A DNA stretch of 64,000 nt from Thalassospira povalilytica (GTDB lineage: Bacteria > Pseudomonadota > Alphaproteobacteria > Rhodospirillales > Thalassospiraceae): contig NZ_PGTS01000007.1 of NCBI RefSeq assembly GCF_002844235.1, forward strand, positions 1 to 64,000, written 5' to 3'. A program made the translations under genes and the position numbers. A model generated the notes under the pieces. The model was not told the origin of the DNA. It saw only the letters and a list, made by a program, of their open reading frames with translations, and did no database searches. Of this stretch, positions 44,794-53,071 are shown one piece after another; positions within the stretch are counted from its first letter, which is position 1, and each line of letters begins with the position of its first letter.

Positions 44794-45692
44794 CGGGGCG
44801 TCTCGCTTGTTTCGTTCGGGGTCAAAGGGGCGGGGTGTGGTTGGTCGGTGCCAGTTTTATCCGGTGTCGTGATGTCCGATGCTTTGGATGTGACCGGACG
44901 GTTGGTTGCACCCGGACCAGCCAGATGCAAAAGATGTTCGGGCATCTTGCCCAGAATGATCATGCCAAGAACATCATCATGTGTGACATCCTTGGTTCTG
45001 ACGCTGCCGACCAGCTTGCCGTTTTTCATCACATGCAGCCGGTCGGAAAGATCAAACACATCATGAAGATCGTGACTGATCAACAATATACCGAGCCCGT
45101 CACGTTTCAACTGATCAATCAGTTCACCGACCATTTTGGTTTCATGCACGCCAAGCGCGGCGCATGGTTCATCCATGATAAGCACGCGGGCTTCGAACAA
45201 AAGGGCACGCGCAATCGCAACCGATTGCCGCTGCCCGCCCGACAGGGCCGAAACAGGTGATGTAAATTTCTTGAAATTCGGGTTGAGGCGATGAAGGACC
45301 TCGCGTGCCTTGTGTTCCATCGCCGCATCATCAAGGAACCCAAGCTTGTCGATGATTTCGCGCCCCAAAAACAGGTTTTGGGCTGCATCAAGGTTATCGG
45401 CAAGCGCAAGGTTCTGATAGATCGTCTCGATATTGTTGTCGCGCGCATCACGGGCATTTTCGATTTTGGCTTCCTTGCCATCGACAATGATCTGGCCGCT
45501 ATCGGCCTGATACGCACCCGACAGGATCTTGATCAGGGTCGATTTGCCAGCGCCATTGTGGCCCAGCACCCCGACCACTTCGCCGGGATAAAGATCAATC
45601 GAAACCCCGTCGACGGCCTTGACCCCGCCAAAGCTGATATGGATGTCGCGCATTTCGACAAGCGGATCGGTATTTGTGGTCATGTCGGTCAT
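44790..45692 (-). CDS. Sugar ABC transporter ATPase (XylG/FrcA-like)
   Basis: A single-domain ABC ATPase of 300 residues, half the length of classical XylG, which has two ATPase domains. Walker A is GHNGAGKST, the signature is [17 protein letters not shown], Walker B is [11 protein letters not shown], and the switch His is in [11 protein letters not shown]. The C-terminal 50 residues are rich in Thr/Pro and look unstructured. AAGGAGA precedes ATG 45692. It works with the permease and XylF-like protein; the single domain should form a homodimer. Confidence 0.9.
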   Translation of the reverse strand: MTDMTTNTDPLVEMRDIHISFGGVKAVDGVSIDLYPGEVVGVLGHNGAGKSTLIKILSGAYQADSGQIIVDGKEAKIENARDARDNNIETIYQNLALADNLDAAQNLFLGREIIDKLGFLDDAAMEHKAREVLHRLNPNFKKFTSPVSALSGGQRQSVAIARALLFEARVLIMDEPCAALGVHETKMVGELIDQLKRDGLGILLISHDLHDVFDLSDRLHVMKNGKLVGSVRTKDVTHDDVLGMIILGKMPEHLLHLAGPGATNRPVTSKASDITTPDKTGTDQPHPAPLTPNETSETPR

Positions 45693-45703
45693 ATCCGGTC
45701 TCC

Positions 45704-46969
45704 TTACGCGGTCGGGTCGCTGTAACGACGGTGGAAATACTTGTCGCTAAAGACAGCCAGAACAAGAACCAGCCCGATGACAATGCTTTGAAGCGATGTA
45801 TCGACCCCCAAAAGCGCCATGCCGCTTTGAAGGCTTTGCATCACAAGCGCACCGATCAGCGCGCCATAAATCGTGCCAACCCCGCCCGCAAGCGACGTTC
45901 CGCCAATCACCACGGCGGCAATGACGCGCAATTCATCAAGGGTGCCAAGATCATTGCCCGCCGATTGCAGGCGTGCTGACGAAATCGCCGCACTGATCGC
46001 GCACAAAACCCCCATCAGGGCAAAGACCGCAACCGTCATGCGTTTGACATTGATGCCTGCAAGCTCGGCGGCCTGCGGATTGCCACCAATCGCAAAGACA
46101 TAGCGCCCGAACCGGGTCCGCTTGACCACAATGGTCAGGATGATCGCCACAAGGGCGACAATCAGAAGCGGGATCGGAATACCGTGCGAGATTTCAAGAT
46201 TTTCCGGGGTGACCGGAATGCCCTTGTTCTCAAGCAGGCGTTCGGCGGCGCGCGTCGGCAGGTGATAGGCATTGAGGGTCGCAATCGCGGCCAGAACCAG
46301 CCCGCCCTTGATGATGGTATTGGTATATTCGGCCCAGACCGGCTTGACCGGAAATTCGAATGAAAGACGGCGGCGGCGCTCCATGATCGCGGCATAGATG
46401 ATCGCAAGAATGGCGATCAGGGCGACGATCCAGCTCCATGTCGCGCCAATCGTGCCTTCGATCCCGCCGCCCAGCAAAATGAAATTGTGATCAAGCGGGG
46501 CAACCGTTCGGCCCTGTGTCACCCACCAGGCCGAACCGCGCCATACCAGAAGACCGCCAAGCGTTACGATAAAGGCCGGAACACCGAGATACCCGACGGC
46601 AAGCCCCTGAAGCCCGCCAATAGCCGCGCCAAGGACAATGCCGACCAGAAGGGTCAGGATCCAGGTCAGCGGATGATTGTAATCCAGAAACTGTGGCAGG
46701 ACATCGGTCTGAACCACCCCCATGATCATGGCCAGAACGCCCAGTATGGCGCCGACCGAAAGATCGATATGGCGGGTAACGATAATAAGAACCATGCCGC
46801 AGGCCATCACGGCAACCGATGCGGTCTGGACCGACAGGTTAAAGATATTGCGCGGGGTGATAAATCGCCCGCCCGATGCGATATCAAAGCCGACCCAGAT
46901 GATCAGCAAAACAACGGCAAGGCCAACCAACCGGCGGTCGACTTCCATTTTCGTAAGCAGTCGTGACAT
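45704..46969 (-). CDS. xylH: Sugar ABC permease (XylH-like)
   Basis: A permease of 421 residues, with about ten hydrophobic segments. [25 protein letters not shown] is the sugar permease signature near residue 50, and [19 protein letters not shown] is the ATPase-contact loop. The length and the extra loop (about 200-260, [14 protein letters not shown]) match XylH rather than RbsC. It lies 11 bases before the ATPase gene. Confidence 0.9.
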   Translation of the reverse strand: MSRLLTKMEVDRRLVGLAVVLLIIWVGFDIASGGRFITPRNIFNLSVQTASVAVMACGMVLIIVTRHIDLSVGAILGVLAMIMGVVQTDVLPQFLDYNHPLTWILTLLVGIVLGAAIGGLQGLAVGYLGVPAFIVTLGGLLVWRGSAWWVTQGRTVAPLDHNFILLGGGIEGTIGATWSWIVALIAILAIIYAAIMERRRRLSFEFPVKPVWAEYTNTIIKGGLVLAAIATLNAYHLPTRAAERLLENKGIPVTPENLEISHGIPIPLLIVALVAIILTIVVKRTRFGRYVFAIGGNPQAAELAGINVKRMTVAVFALMGVLCAISAAISSARLQSAGNDLGTLDELRVIAAVVIGGTSLAGGVGTIYGALIGALVMQSLQSGMALLGVDTSLQSIVIGLVLVLAVFSDKYFHRRYSDPTA

Positions 46970-46989
46970 GAAAACGCTCGTAAGGCAGC

Positions 46990-47035
46990 GGGGCCGGCAT
47001 GCTGTGTTCTGCGCACGCGAACAGCAGCCGACCCC
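46990..47035 (-). other. Hairpin between xylF and xylH
   Basis: GGGGCCGGC (46990-46998) pairs with GCCGACCCC (47027-47035, one G-U pair), and the interior adds imperfect pairing (GCTG/CAGC, GTTC/GAAC). It lies in the 100-base gap after the binding-protein gene. It probably stabilises the xylF mRNA. Confidence 0.75.
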
Positions 47036-47069
47036 GGGTTAAGCAAGGCAGGAGGAAATAAAGACTGCC

Positions 47070-48101
47070 CTAGTTACAGGCAGATACCTTGCCGCTCGGA
47101 ACGCCTTTGCATACGACGTCTTTGGAAACCCATCCGGCATCAATCACCAGATCAAGCTTGTTCTGGGTGATGGCAACCGGATCAAGGAAGAAGGATTTCA
47201 TGGTCACGCCATTCGGGCTTTGCCAGTCTTCGGTGCCCGAAACGTCGGCAAGCTTGGTGCCCTTGGCAAGATCGACTGCGATTTCAGCGGCCCGTTTGCC
47301 AAGAAGACGCGCATCCTTCCAGACCGAAACCGTCTGGGTGCCAAGTGCAACACGGTTCAGAGCCGCATGATCGCCATCCTGACCCGAAACCGGGATACCC
47401 TGCATGCCCTGTGCGGAAAGGGCGGCAACCACACCGCCAGCCGTACCGTCGTTGGAGGCAACAACAGCATCAACCTTGTTATCCGCAGCCGTCAGGAACT
47501 GCTCCATATTGCGCTGGGCGATCGCCGGCTGCCAGCTGTCGGTATAGGCTTCGCCGACAACCTTGATGTCACCGGAATCGATGGCCGCCTGAAGAATTTC
47601 AAGCTGGCCTTCATGCAGGATATTGGCATTCGGATCGGTCGGCGCGCCCTTGATAAAGACGTAATTGCCTTTGGGCTGGGCGCCAAACACGGCCTCGGCC
47701 TGAAGGCGGCCGACTTCCTTGTTGTTGAATGTAATGTAATAGGCGTTCGGGTCTTCGATCAGGCGGTCATAACCGACCACCGGGATTCCTTCATTGGTTG
47801 CCATTTCCACCGCCGGACCGATCGAGGCGGAGTCTTGCGCCAGAACGATCAGTGCATCCGCGCCGCGCGCAATCAGGCTTTCAATATCGGAAAGCTGCTT
47901 GGACGGATTGCTTTGGGCGTCCGCACTGATGTATTCCGCGCCGGCTGCTTCAAGGGCGGCCTTGATCGCGGCTTCATCGGTTTTCCAGCGTTCTTCCTGG
48001 AAATTCGACCAGCTGACGCCAACCGTAAGATCGGCCGCAAAGGCATTTGCAGACAGCAATACGCTACCGGCCAGCATGGCCGTGGAGAGGAGTTTTTTCA
48101 T
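47070..48101 (-). CDS. xylF: D-xylose-type ABC binding protein (XylF-like)
   Basis: A periplasmic sugar-binding protein of 343 residues. The signal peptide ends NAFA and the mature start is [21 protein letters not shown], very like XylF. Ligand-contact stretches are [18 protein letters not shown] and [16 protein letters not shown] 48101 follows AGGGAAGA; the longer reading to 48188 runs into the promoter region. It is the first gene of the leftward operon xylF-xylH-ATPase-FAH-ROK. D-xylose is the likely substrate. Confidence 0.9.
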   Translation of the reverse strand: MKKLLSTAMLAGSVLLSANAFAADLTVGVSWSNFQEERWKTDEAAIKAALEAAGAEYISADAQSNPSKQLSDIESLIARGADALIVLAQDSASIGPAVEMATNEGIPVVGYDRLIEDPNAYYITFNNKEVGRLQAEAVFGAQPKGNYVFIKGAPTDPNANILHEGQLEILQAAIDSGDIKVVGEAYTDSWQPAIAQRNMEQFLTAADNKVDAVVASNDGTAGGVVAALSAQGMQGIPVSGQDGDHAALNRVALGTQTVSVWKDARLLGKRAAEIAVDLAKGTKLADVSGTEDWQSPNGVTMKSFFLDPVAITQNKLDLVIDAGWVSKDVVCKGVPSGKVSACN

Positions 48102-48193
48102 TGGTTTCTTCCCTGAATGAATGTGTCTTGTTGCGACATTTATTTTTGTTGTCGAAAAAATGTTGACGTGAAGAAGCCGTCCTGTCAAATTTT

Positions 48194-48212
48194 TTTTAGT
48201 GATTAAATTAAA
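48194..48212. promoter_or_regulatory. AT-rich operator candidate A (xylF side)
   Basis: TTTTAGTGATTAAATTAAA on the plus strand reads TTTAATTTAATCACTAAAA on the other strand, which resembles candidate B at 48298-48317 in opposite orientation. The two flank the divergent promoter region. This is a possible pair of ROK-type operators. Confidence 0.4.
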
Positions 48213-48280
48213 AACAGCTCTTTAGGCGATCAATTTGTCCCGTAAATCCGCATTTTTGGTTGATTTATGGGGTGATTTTC

Positions 48281-48299
48281 AATGATGCACTGCATCATT
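48281..48299. promoter_or_regulatory. Perfect palindrome in the xylF/SDR divergent region
   Basis: AATGATGCACTGCATCATT is a perfect inverted repeat with 9-base arms and one central base. It overlaps candidate B and lies 46 bases before the SDR start, in a typical repressor position. Which regulator binds is unknown; the ROK protein or an off-window GntR-type protein are candidates. Confidence 0.65.
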
Positions 48300-48317
48300 T
48301 AATTTGGTTGTCTAAAA
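48298..48317. promoter_or_regulatory. AT-rich operator candidate B (SDR side)
   Basis: TTTAATTTGGTTGTCTAAAA is similar to the reverse complement of candidate A and partly overlaps the palindrome at 48281-48299. Both are in the 243-base gap between xylF and the SDR gene. Confidence 0.4.
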
Positions 48318-48344
48318 TAAAACAAAGATATGACAGGGAACGTT

Positions 48345-49106
48345 ATGACAGCGAGTTATCACGACATTGACGGGAAATCCGTGCTTGTGACCGGCGGTGC
48401 GTCGGGGATCGGGGCATCAATTGTGCGTGCCTTCTGTGCCCAGGGGGCGCATGTCGGTTTCTTTGATATTGATGATGGTGCCGCACAAAAGCTGATTGAC
48501 GAGATCCGCGATGAAACCGGTCGGGCCCCGGTCTACAAATCCTTTGATCTTCGCCAGCAATCGCTGATTGCGGGTGCGGTGCGCGAAATGTCGGCGGCAA
48601 TCGGGCCGATGGATGTTCTGGTCAATAATGCCGCCCGTGATGACCGGCATCGCCCCGAAGAAATCGGACCGGAACAATGGCGCGATGGTCTGGATGTCAA
48701 CCTTGCGCATCACTTCTTTTGTGCTCAGGCCGTGGCCCCGGACATGAAGAAAAAGGGTGCTGGCAGCATCATTAATTTCAGTTCCGTAAGTTATATGATG
48801 GGGCTTCCTGATCTGGTGGCTTATGAAACGGCCAAGGCCGGGGTGATTGGCCTGACGCGTGCGTTGGCGCGTGACTGGGGGGCTGATGGCATTCGTGTGA
48901 ATGCGCTAACGCCGGGCTGCATCATGACCCAGCGACAGCTTGATCTGTGGATTTCCCCCGCCGACGAGGAACGCATTCAGCAACAGCAATGCGTCAAACG
49001 CCGGCTGGTCGGTGATGATGTCGCGCAGATGGTGCTGTTTCTGGCATCCGATGTGTCTTCGGCCTGCTCGTCACAGAACTTCATTGTTGATGGCGGCATC
49101 GTCTGA
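48345..49106 (+). CDS. SDR-family sugar (xylose) dehydrogenase-like
   Basis: A classical SDR of 253 residues. Cofactor motif VTGGASGIGASIV lies at about 15, NNAARDDR contains the NNA motif, catalytic Ser is in NFSSVSY, and the Y-x3-K pair is in YETAKAG. ATG 48345 has AGGGAA upstream; an earlier in-frame ATG at 48330 overlaps that site. Placed first in the rightward unit before the dehydratase and opposite xylF, it should oxidise D-xylose to xylonolactone. The sugar is inferred from context. Confidence 0.82.
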   Translation: MTASYHDIDGKSVLVTGGASGIGASIVRAFCAQGAHVGFFDIDDGAAQKLIDEIRDETGRAPVYKSFDLRQQSLIAGAVREMSAAIGPMDVLVNNAARDDRHRPEEIGPEQWRDGLDVNLAHHFFCAQAVAPDMKKKGAGSIINFSSVSYMMGLPDLVAYETAKAGVIGLTRALARDWGADGIRVNALTPGCIMTQRQLDLWISPADEERIQQQQCVKRRLVGDDVAQMVLFLASDVSSACSSQNFIVDGGIV

Positions 49107-49195
49107 TCCGTCACGCACCGGCCTAAATCCAATCATCGGGTTTGCCGGTTCGTAAATGCCTTGTCCCGCAGTCGCCCCAATCGAGAACACACATC

Positions 49196-51358
49196 ATGTC
49201 GCCCACCAATCTTCCCGCATCCCCGATCATCATTGATGAAAAAGCAAACCCTTACCGCGATTGCATTCAGGGGCTGGCCAATCAGCCGATCACGGTTGTC
49301 AAATTGCTGCGCGATGCGGTGAATGAAAACCCGGTCGTTGCCCGGGGCCGTGATTTCAGCGTCCCGGAAATCAGGGATGTGGTCGGGCGTCTGGTGGAAA
49401 ACCGGCCACGCATTGCGATCATTGGCGGCGCGCCGGATCATCCGGCCCATCTTCTTGATCGGCCACAGGCCCTGATGGCGGCAATCCGCATCTGGGAAAT
49501 GGGCGGGGTGCCGTTCCTGTTTCATGTGCCGGTAATCTGTGATGGCACCGCGCAAAACAATATCGGGCAAAGCTATTCCCTGGCGTCGCGCAATCACACG
49601 GCTGCTGCGGTCAATATCACGTTCGAAGGGCACAGCTATCACGCGGCCTATGTCATTGCCGGCTGTGACAAATCACCGGCTGCTGTGGTTGCCGGTCTGG
49701 CGGCTGCCGATCATGCCCGTGCCTATCGCGGCGATCAGGCCCCGGTCTGGGCGGTTTTTGCCCCGTCCCATGTTCTCAAGGGCGGTGAAATCCCCGAAGG
49801 CACACGGCGGTTGCTTGATGATATCGCAGCCAGTGCGGACGCGGCCGGGCATGATGATCTGGGATCGGATATTCGTGAAAACATGCGCTATATCCTGCAA
49901 TGCACCTCGGACGAGGCCTTTGCCGGGTTGCTGGAACGCGCCCGGTTGCTGGGGCTGATTGATGGCGCACTTGAACGCCGCGTGCTCGATCAGCTTGCCA
50001 CTGCGACCTGTGATTCAAAGGGTGGCATTTGTGCCTTTAACGGCACGGGAAATTCATCGCGCACCATGCTGGCGGCCTTTGGCCTGACACCCCCTGAACT
50101 GGAACTTCTGACCGATGTTCCGCCCTTTAGTGCGGTGGCGGCCGGGGTGGATGCCTTGTTTGATGTCTTCAACAAACCGCAATATGCGATCGGCAATCTG
50201 CTAAAAGCCAATTTCGCCAATTTCGTGCGCATTCATAATGCGACCGGATCAAGCAGCAACATGCTTTTGCATCTGCCTTTCATGATGCGTTATGCCGGGT
50301 TTGATGTGTCGATTGATGATTATCAGGATGTGCGCACCAAAACCCCGGTGCCTGAAATCTTTGCCCACAGCCTGACCGAAAATCGCGATACCTTTGTACT
50401 GGCCCAACAAATGGCCGAAGGCAAAAATCGCGGCATGGAAAGCATTTATCGCATTCTTGCCGATTTGGGGGTGGCGATGGATCTTGATGCGCCGACGGTC
50501 CTTGGCAAAACCTGGGCCGAACGGATTGCCGGTCTTGAAAATCCGGTTGACCTGTCGCTTGGTGATGCATCGGTCATTCGCGCCACCCCGGTGCGCAAAC
50601 GATCGGGTGTCGATGTTCTTACCGGCAGTTTCTTTGAAAATTGCGCGGTCAAAACATCGGGTATGAGCGACCATTTGCTGTCGCATTTCGACGATCATGT
50701 TTTCATCGTCCGCTATTACGAAAACGAACATGTCTGTAACGGGGATTTCGCATCCCCCGATCTGGTGACACGTTTGATTGAAACCGATGGCGTGGACGAA
50801 GAACTGATTGCCGCAGTGGTTCGGCGCAATGGCGGGAACAGTGTTGATATGAACGCGCCCAAGGACATGCTGGCACAGGGGCATTTGTCCTTTGCCTTTG
50901 TCATTGGCGGGCAGGGGCCCGAAGCCTATGGCATGCCGGAAATGTTTTCACCGTCCCAGAACCTGCGTCATCACCGCATTCTTGAAGCATCCTCGATGCT
51001 GATTACGGACGGGCGCTATTCCGGGGTGACAAAGGGCGCGTGCATTGGTCACATGGTGCCCGAAGCATTCACGGGCGGCGGGATCGGTTATCTGCGTGAC
51101 GGGGATGTGCTGCGTCTGAACCTGACGACGCTGAAACTTGACTGGCTTGATCCGGTGGCGTTTCTGGACGGGGTGGAATTACCCGCCGATCCACGGGGGA
51201 TCAAAGAACGGGTCGAACTCTTCGAAGGGCGGCTTGGGCGGATGGAAGCCCGGCAATGTGATATCGCTGCGAGCAATGTCCTCGATGCGATTGGAAATGC
51301 GGCGTGCGGCATCGTCCCACGGGCAGTTGACCGCCGTGCAATCAAGTCCTGGCGATAG
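49196..51358 (+). CDS. IlvD/Edd-family dehydratase, YjhG/YagF-like (xylonate dehydratase)
   Basis: An iron-sulfur dehydratase of 720 residues, longer than IlvD (about 560-620) and the YjhG/YagF xylonate dehydratases (about 655). AGCDKSPAAVVAGL holds a cluster Cys, ATCDSKGGICAFNGTGNSSR is the second cysteine region, and TDGRYSGVTKGACIGH matches the C-terminal DGRFSG-type family motif. It would convert D-xylonate to 2-keto-3-deoxyxylonate, which the FAH protein processes. Start ATG 49196; a reading from 49142 adds 18 residues. The ribosome site is weak for both. Confidence 0.82.
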   Translation: MSPTNLPASPIIIDEKANPYRDCIQGLANQPITVVKLLRDAVNENPVVARGRDFSVPEIRDVVGRLVENRPRIAIIGGAPDHPAHLLDRPQALMAAIRIWEMGGVPFLFHVPVICDGTAQNNIGQSYSLASRNHTAAAVNITFEGHSYHAAYVIAGCDKSPAAVVAGLAAADHARAYRGDQAPVWAVFAPSHVLKGGEIPEGTRRLLDDIAASADAAGHDDLGSDIRENMRYILQCTSDEAFAGLLERARLLGLIDGALERRVLDQLATATCDSKGGICAFNGTGNSSRTMLAAFGLTPPELELLTDVPPFSAVAAGVDALFDVFNKPQYAIGNLLKANFANFVRIHNATGSSSNMLLHLPFMMRYAGFDVSIDDYQDVRTKTPVPEIFAHSLTENRDTFVLAQQMAEGKNRGMESIYRILADLGVAMDLDAPTVLGKTWAERIAGLENPVDLSLGDASVIRATPVRKRSGVDVLTGSFFENCAVKTSGMSDHLLSHFDDHVFIVRYYENEHVCNGDFASPDLVTRLIETDGVDEELIAAVVRRNGGNSVDMNAPKDMLAQGHLSFAFVIGGQGPEAYGMPEMFSPSQNLRHHRILEASSMLITDGRYSGVTKGACIGHMVPEAFTGGGIGYLRDGDVLRLNLTTLKLDWLDPVAFLDGVELPADPRGIKERVELFEGRLGRMEARQCDIAASNVLDAIGNAACGIVPRAVDRRAIKSWR

Positions 51359-51514
51359 GCGTTGCGCGCTGTCGCGTTCAAATATGATTTCACCGCGCGT
51401 CACGCTGTTGGATTCCCGAACCGTCAAAACAAGTGCCGCAAAGCACAGCCCGCCACCGACAAGCATCATAAGCCGTCCAAGCATTGGTGCTTTTTCACGA
51501 TGAAATCGGGGCAT
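51179..51514 (-). CDS. Possible small membrane protein, overlapping (doubtful)
   Basis: An open frame of 111 residues with one hydrophobic helix (MLVGGGLCFAALVLTV) after a basic N-terminus. Its ATG has AAAGGTCAGGA upstream. It overlaps the end of the dehydratase antisense by 180 bases, and the overlapped portion shows no family features. Only the first 50 residues or so lie in otherwise free DNA (51359-51557). I do not recognise it, and it may be chance. Confidence 0.25.
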   Translation of the reverse strand: MPRFHREKAPMLGRLMMLVGGGLCFAALVLTVRESNSVTRGEIIFERDSAQRLSPGLDCTAVNCPWDDAARRISNRIEDIARSDITLPGFHPPKPPFEEFDPFFDPPWIGG

Positions 51515-51557
51515 GTCCTGACCTTTCAAATATTGCCAATATCCGCGCGCGCCGTGA

Positions 51558-53057
51558 TCAGGTCGGGCTGACCTGATCGGTTGCCGCACCGGACTGCGAT
51601 GCGTCTGGTGTCGCATCCCCGCCCAGCGCCTGATAAAGCGTGATCAGGTTGGTGATGCGATCAAGCTGGTTTTCAAGGACGGTTTCCTCGGTGGTGCGCC
51701 GGTCTTCCTGCGCATCAAGCCAATCCTGCATCGCGACCGCCCCCGACCGGAACCGGGTTTCATAGATCGCCTCTGCGTTAAGTGACGCTGCAAGTGCTGC
51801 TTCAAGTCTTTCAGCCCGGCGATCATAATTGGTCCGCGCAGACAGGGCATTTTCGACATCCGCCATTGCTTGGTACGTGGTCTGGCGGAACTCGGCGATG
51901 GCCTGTTCATATTCGGCTTCGGATACCTTGATATTCAACTGCCCTTCATTCCAGTTCAGGAATGGTAACGCCAGGCTGGCGCCAAGTGTTCCAACCGGAT
52001 TGGACAAAAGATTGCGCAACTGATCACTGCTTGATCCAAGCGTCCCGGTCAGGCTGATGGTTGGCAACAAACTGGTCTTTACGGAATTGAGTTCCTCGAC
52101 ACTTTCGCGCAGGCGCAATTCAGCAGCCCGGACATCGGGACGCCGTTCCAGAAGACCCGATGGCAACCCTTCGGGAATGGCGGGCAACATACCGGCGGGC
52201 AGTGTCTTGCGCGTGATTTCAATATCTGATGGCGGTTGGTTGAACAGAATGGATAACGCATTCTTGGTTTCGATCAGGCTTTGTTCAATCTGGGTATAGG
52301 CCGCGCGCTGGTTTTCAAGGTTGCTGCGCGCTTCATTGACTTCAAGCGATGATGTCGAACCCGATGCATATTGCACATCCACCAGATCAAGGGTTTGCTG
52401 TGCGTAATCAATGCTGGCCTGCGCGATATCAAGACGCTGCTGATAATAGACCGCCTGCCAGTAAAGGGTCGCCGTGGTCCCGATCAGCGAAAGCGCAGTG
52501 CTTTCGCGATCTTCAAGGGTGGCAAGGGCTTCCCACTTGGCGGCATCATAATCGTGGCCAAGCTTGCCCCACAGATCAAGTTCGTAACTGATCCCGGCAT
52601 CAACGCCATAGCTGCGCGTAATGTCACCATTGCTGCGACCATCTTCGCTGTCAAACTGGCGCGATGTCGAAATATCGCTGCCCGCTGAAAGATCGGGATA
52701 AAGCGCATCTTCGGCAAGTCCCGCAGTCAACTGTGCCTGGCGGACCTTGATGGTGGCTGCGGCCAGATCGTTGTTGGTTTCAAGCGCGCGCGCAATCAAC
52801 CGGTTCAGCTGCGGGTCGTCAAAATTCTTCCACCATCCGGTCTGTGCAAGAATTTCAGCCCGGGTTGCGGTATCATCCGTGCCAATGTCGTTTCCAATGT
52901 CGTTTCCGGTGTCGTTTCTGGTGGCTATATCTGTTGACTGGCCCCACGATGCCGGCATGGTCATGTCGGGCCGGTCATAGCTGACTTCCGACAGGCTCGA
53001 ACATCCGGCAAGCATCAGCATCGACAGGATCGTTCCGGTTTTCAGAATGTTTTTCAT
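51558..53057 (-). CDS. Outer-membrane efflux factor (NodT/TolC-type lipoprotein)
   Basis: An outer-membrane factor of 499 residues. The lipobox LAGC (about 16-19) marks it as lipid-anchored. Two long coiled-coil repeats follow the TolC/OprM pattern, with signature segments AERLEAALAASLNAEA and ERRPDVRAAELRL. It starts 14 bases after macB. It would complete the MacAB pump across the outer membrane. A 12-bp tandem repeat (52884-52919) encodes the NDIG/NDTG stretch soon after the lipobox, and this stretch looks unstructured. Confidence 0.9.
   Translation of the reverse strand: MKNILKTGTILSMLMLAGCSSLSEVSYDRPDMTMPASWGQSTDIATRNDTGNDIGNDIGTDDTATRAEILAQTGWWKNFDDPQLNRLIARALETNNDLAAATIKVRQAQLTAGLAEDALYPDLSAGSDISTSRQFDSEDGRSNGDITRSYGVDAGISYELDLWGKLGHDYDAAKWEALATLEDRESTALSLIGTTATLYWQAVYYQQRLDIAQASIDYAQQTLDLVDVQYASGSTSSLEVNEARSNLENQRAAYTQIEQSLIETKNALSILFNQPPSDIEITRKTLPAGMLPAIPEGLPSGLLERRPDVRAAELRLRESVEELNSVKTSLLPTISLTGTLGSSSDQLRNLLSNPVGTLGASLALPFLNWNEGQLNIKVSEAEYEQAIAEFRQTTYQAMADVENALSARTNYDRRAERLEAALAASLNAEAIYETRFRSGAVAMQDWLDAQEDRRTTEETVLENQLDRITNLITLYQALGGDATPDASQSGAATDQVSPT
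52884..52919. repeat. 12-bp in-frame tandem repeat inside the efflux lipoprotein
   Basis: Three copies of AATGTCGTTTCC, the third as GGTGTCGTTTCT, keep the reading frame. They encode an NDIG/NDTG repeat near residues 46-58 in the linker after the lipobox. Copy-number change would alter linker length by four residues per unit without a frameshift. Confidence 0.75.
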
Positions 53058-53071
53058 GATCTTTTTCTTTC

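Noticed and set aside
47220-48116. 298-residue plus-strand open frame
   Set aside because: Antisense to the XylF-like gene, with no recognisable domain.
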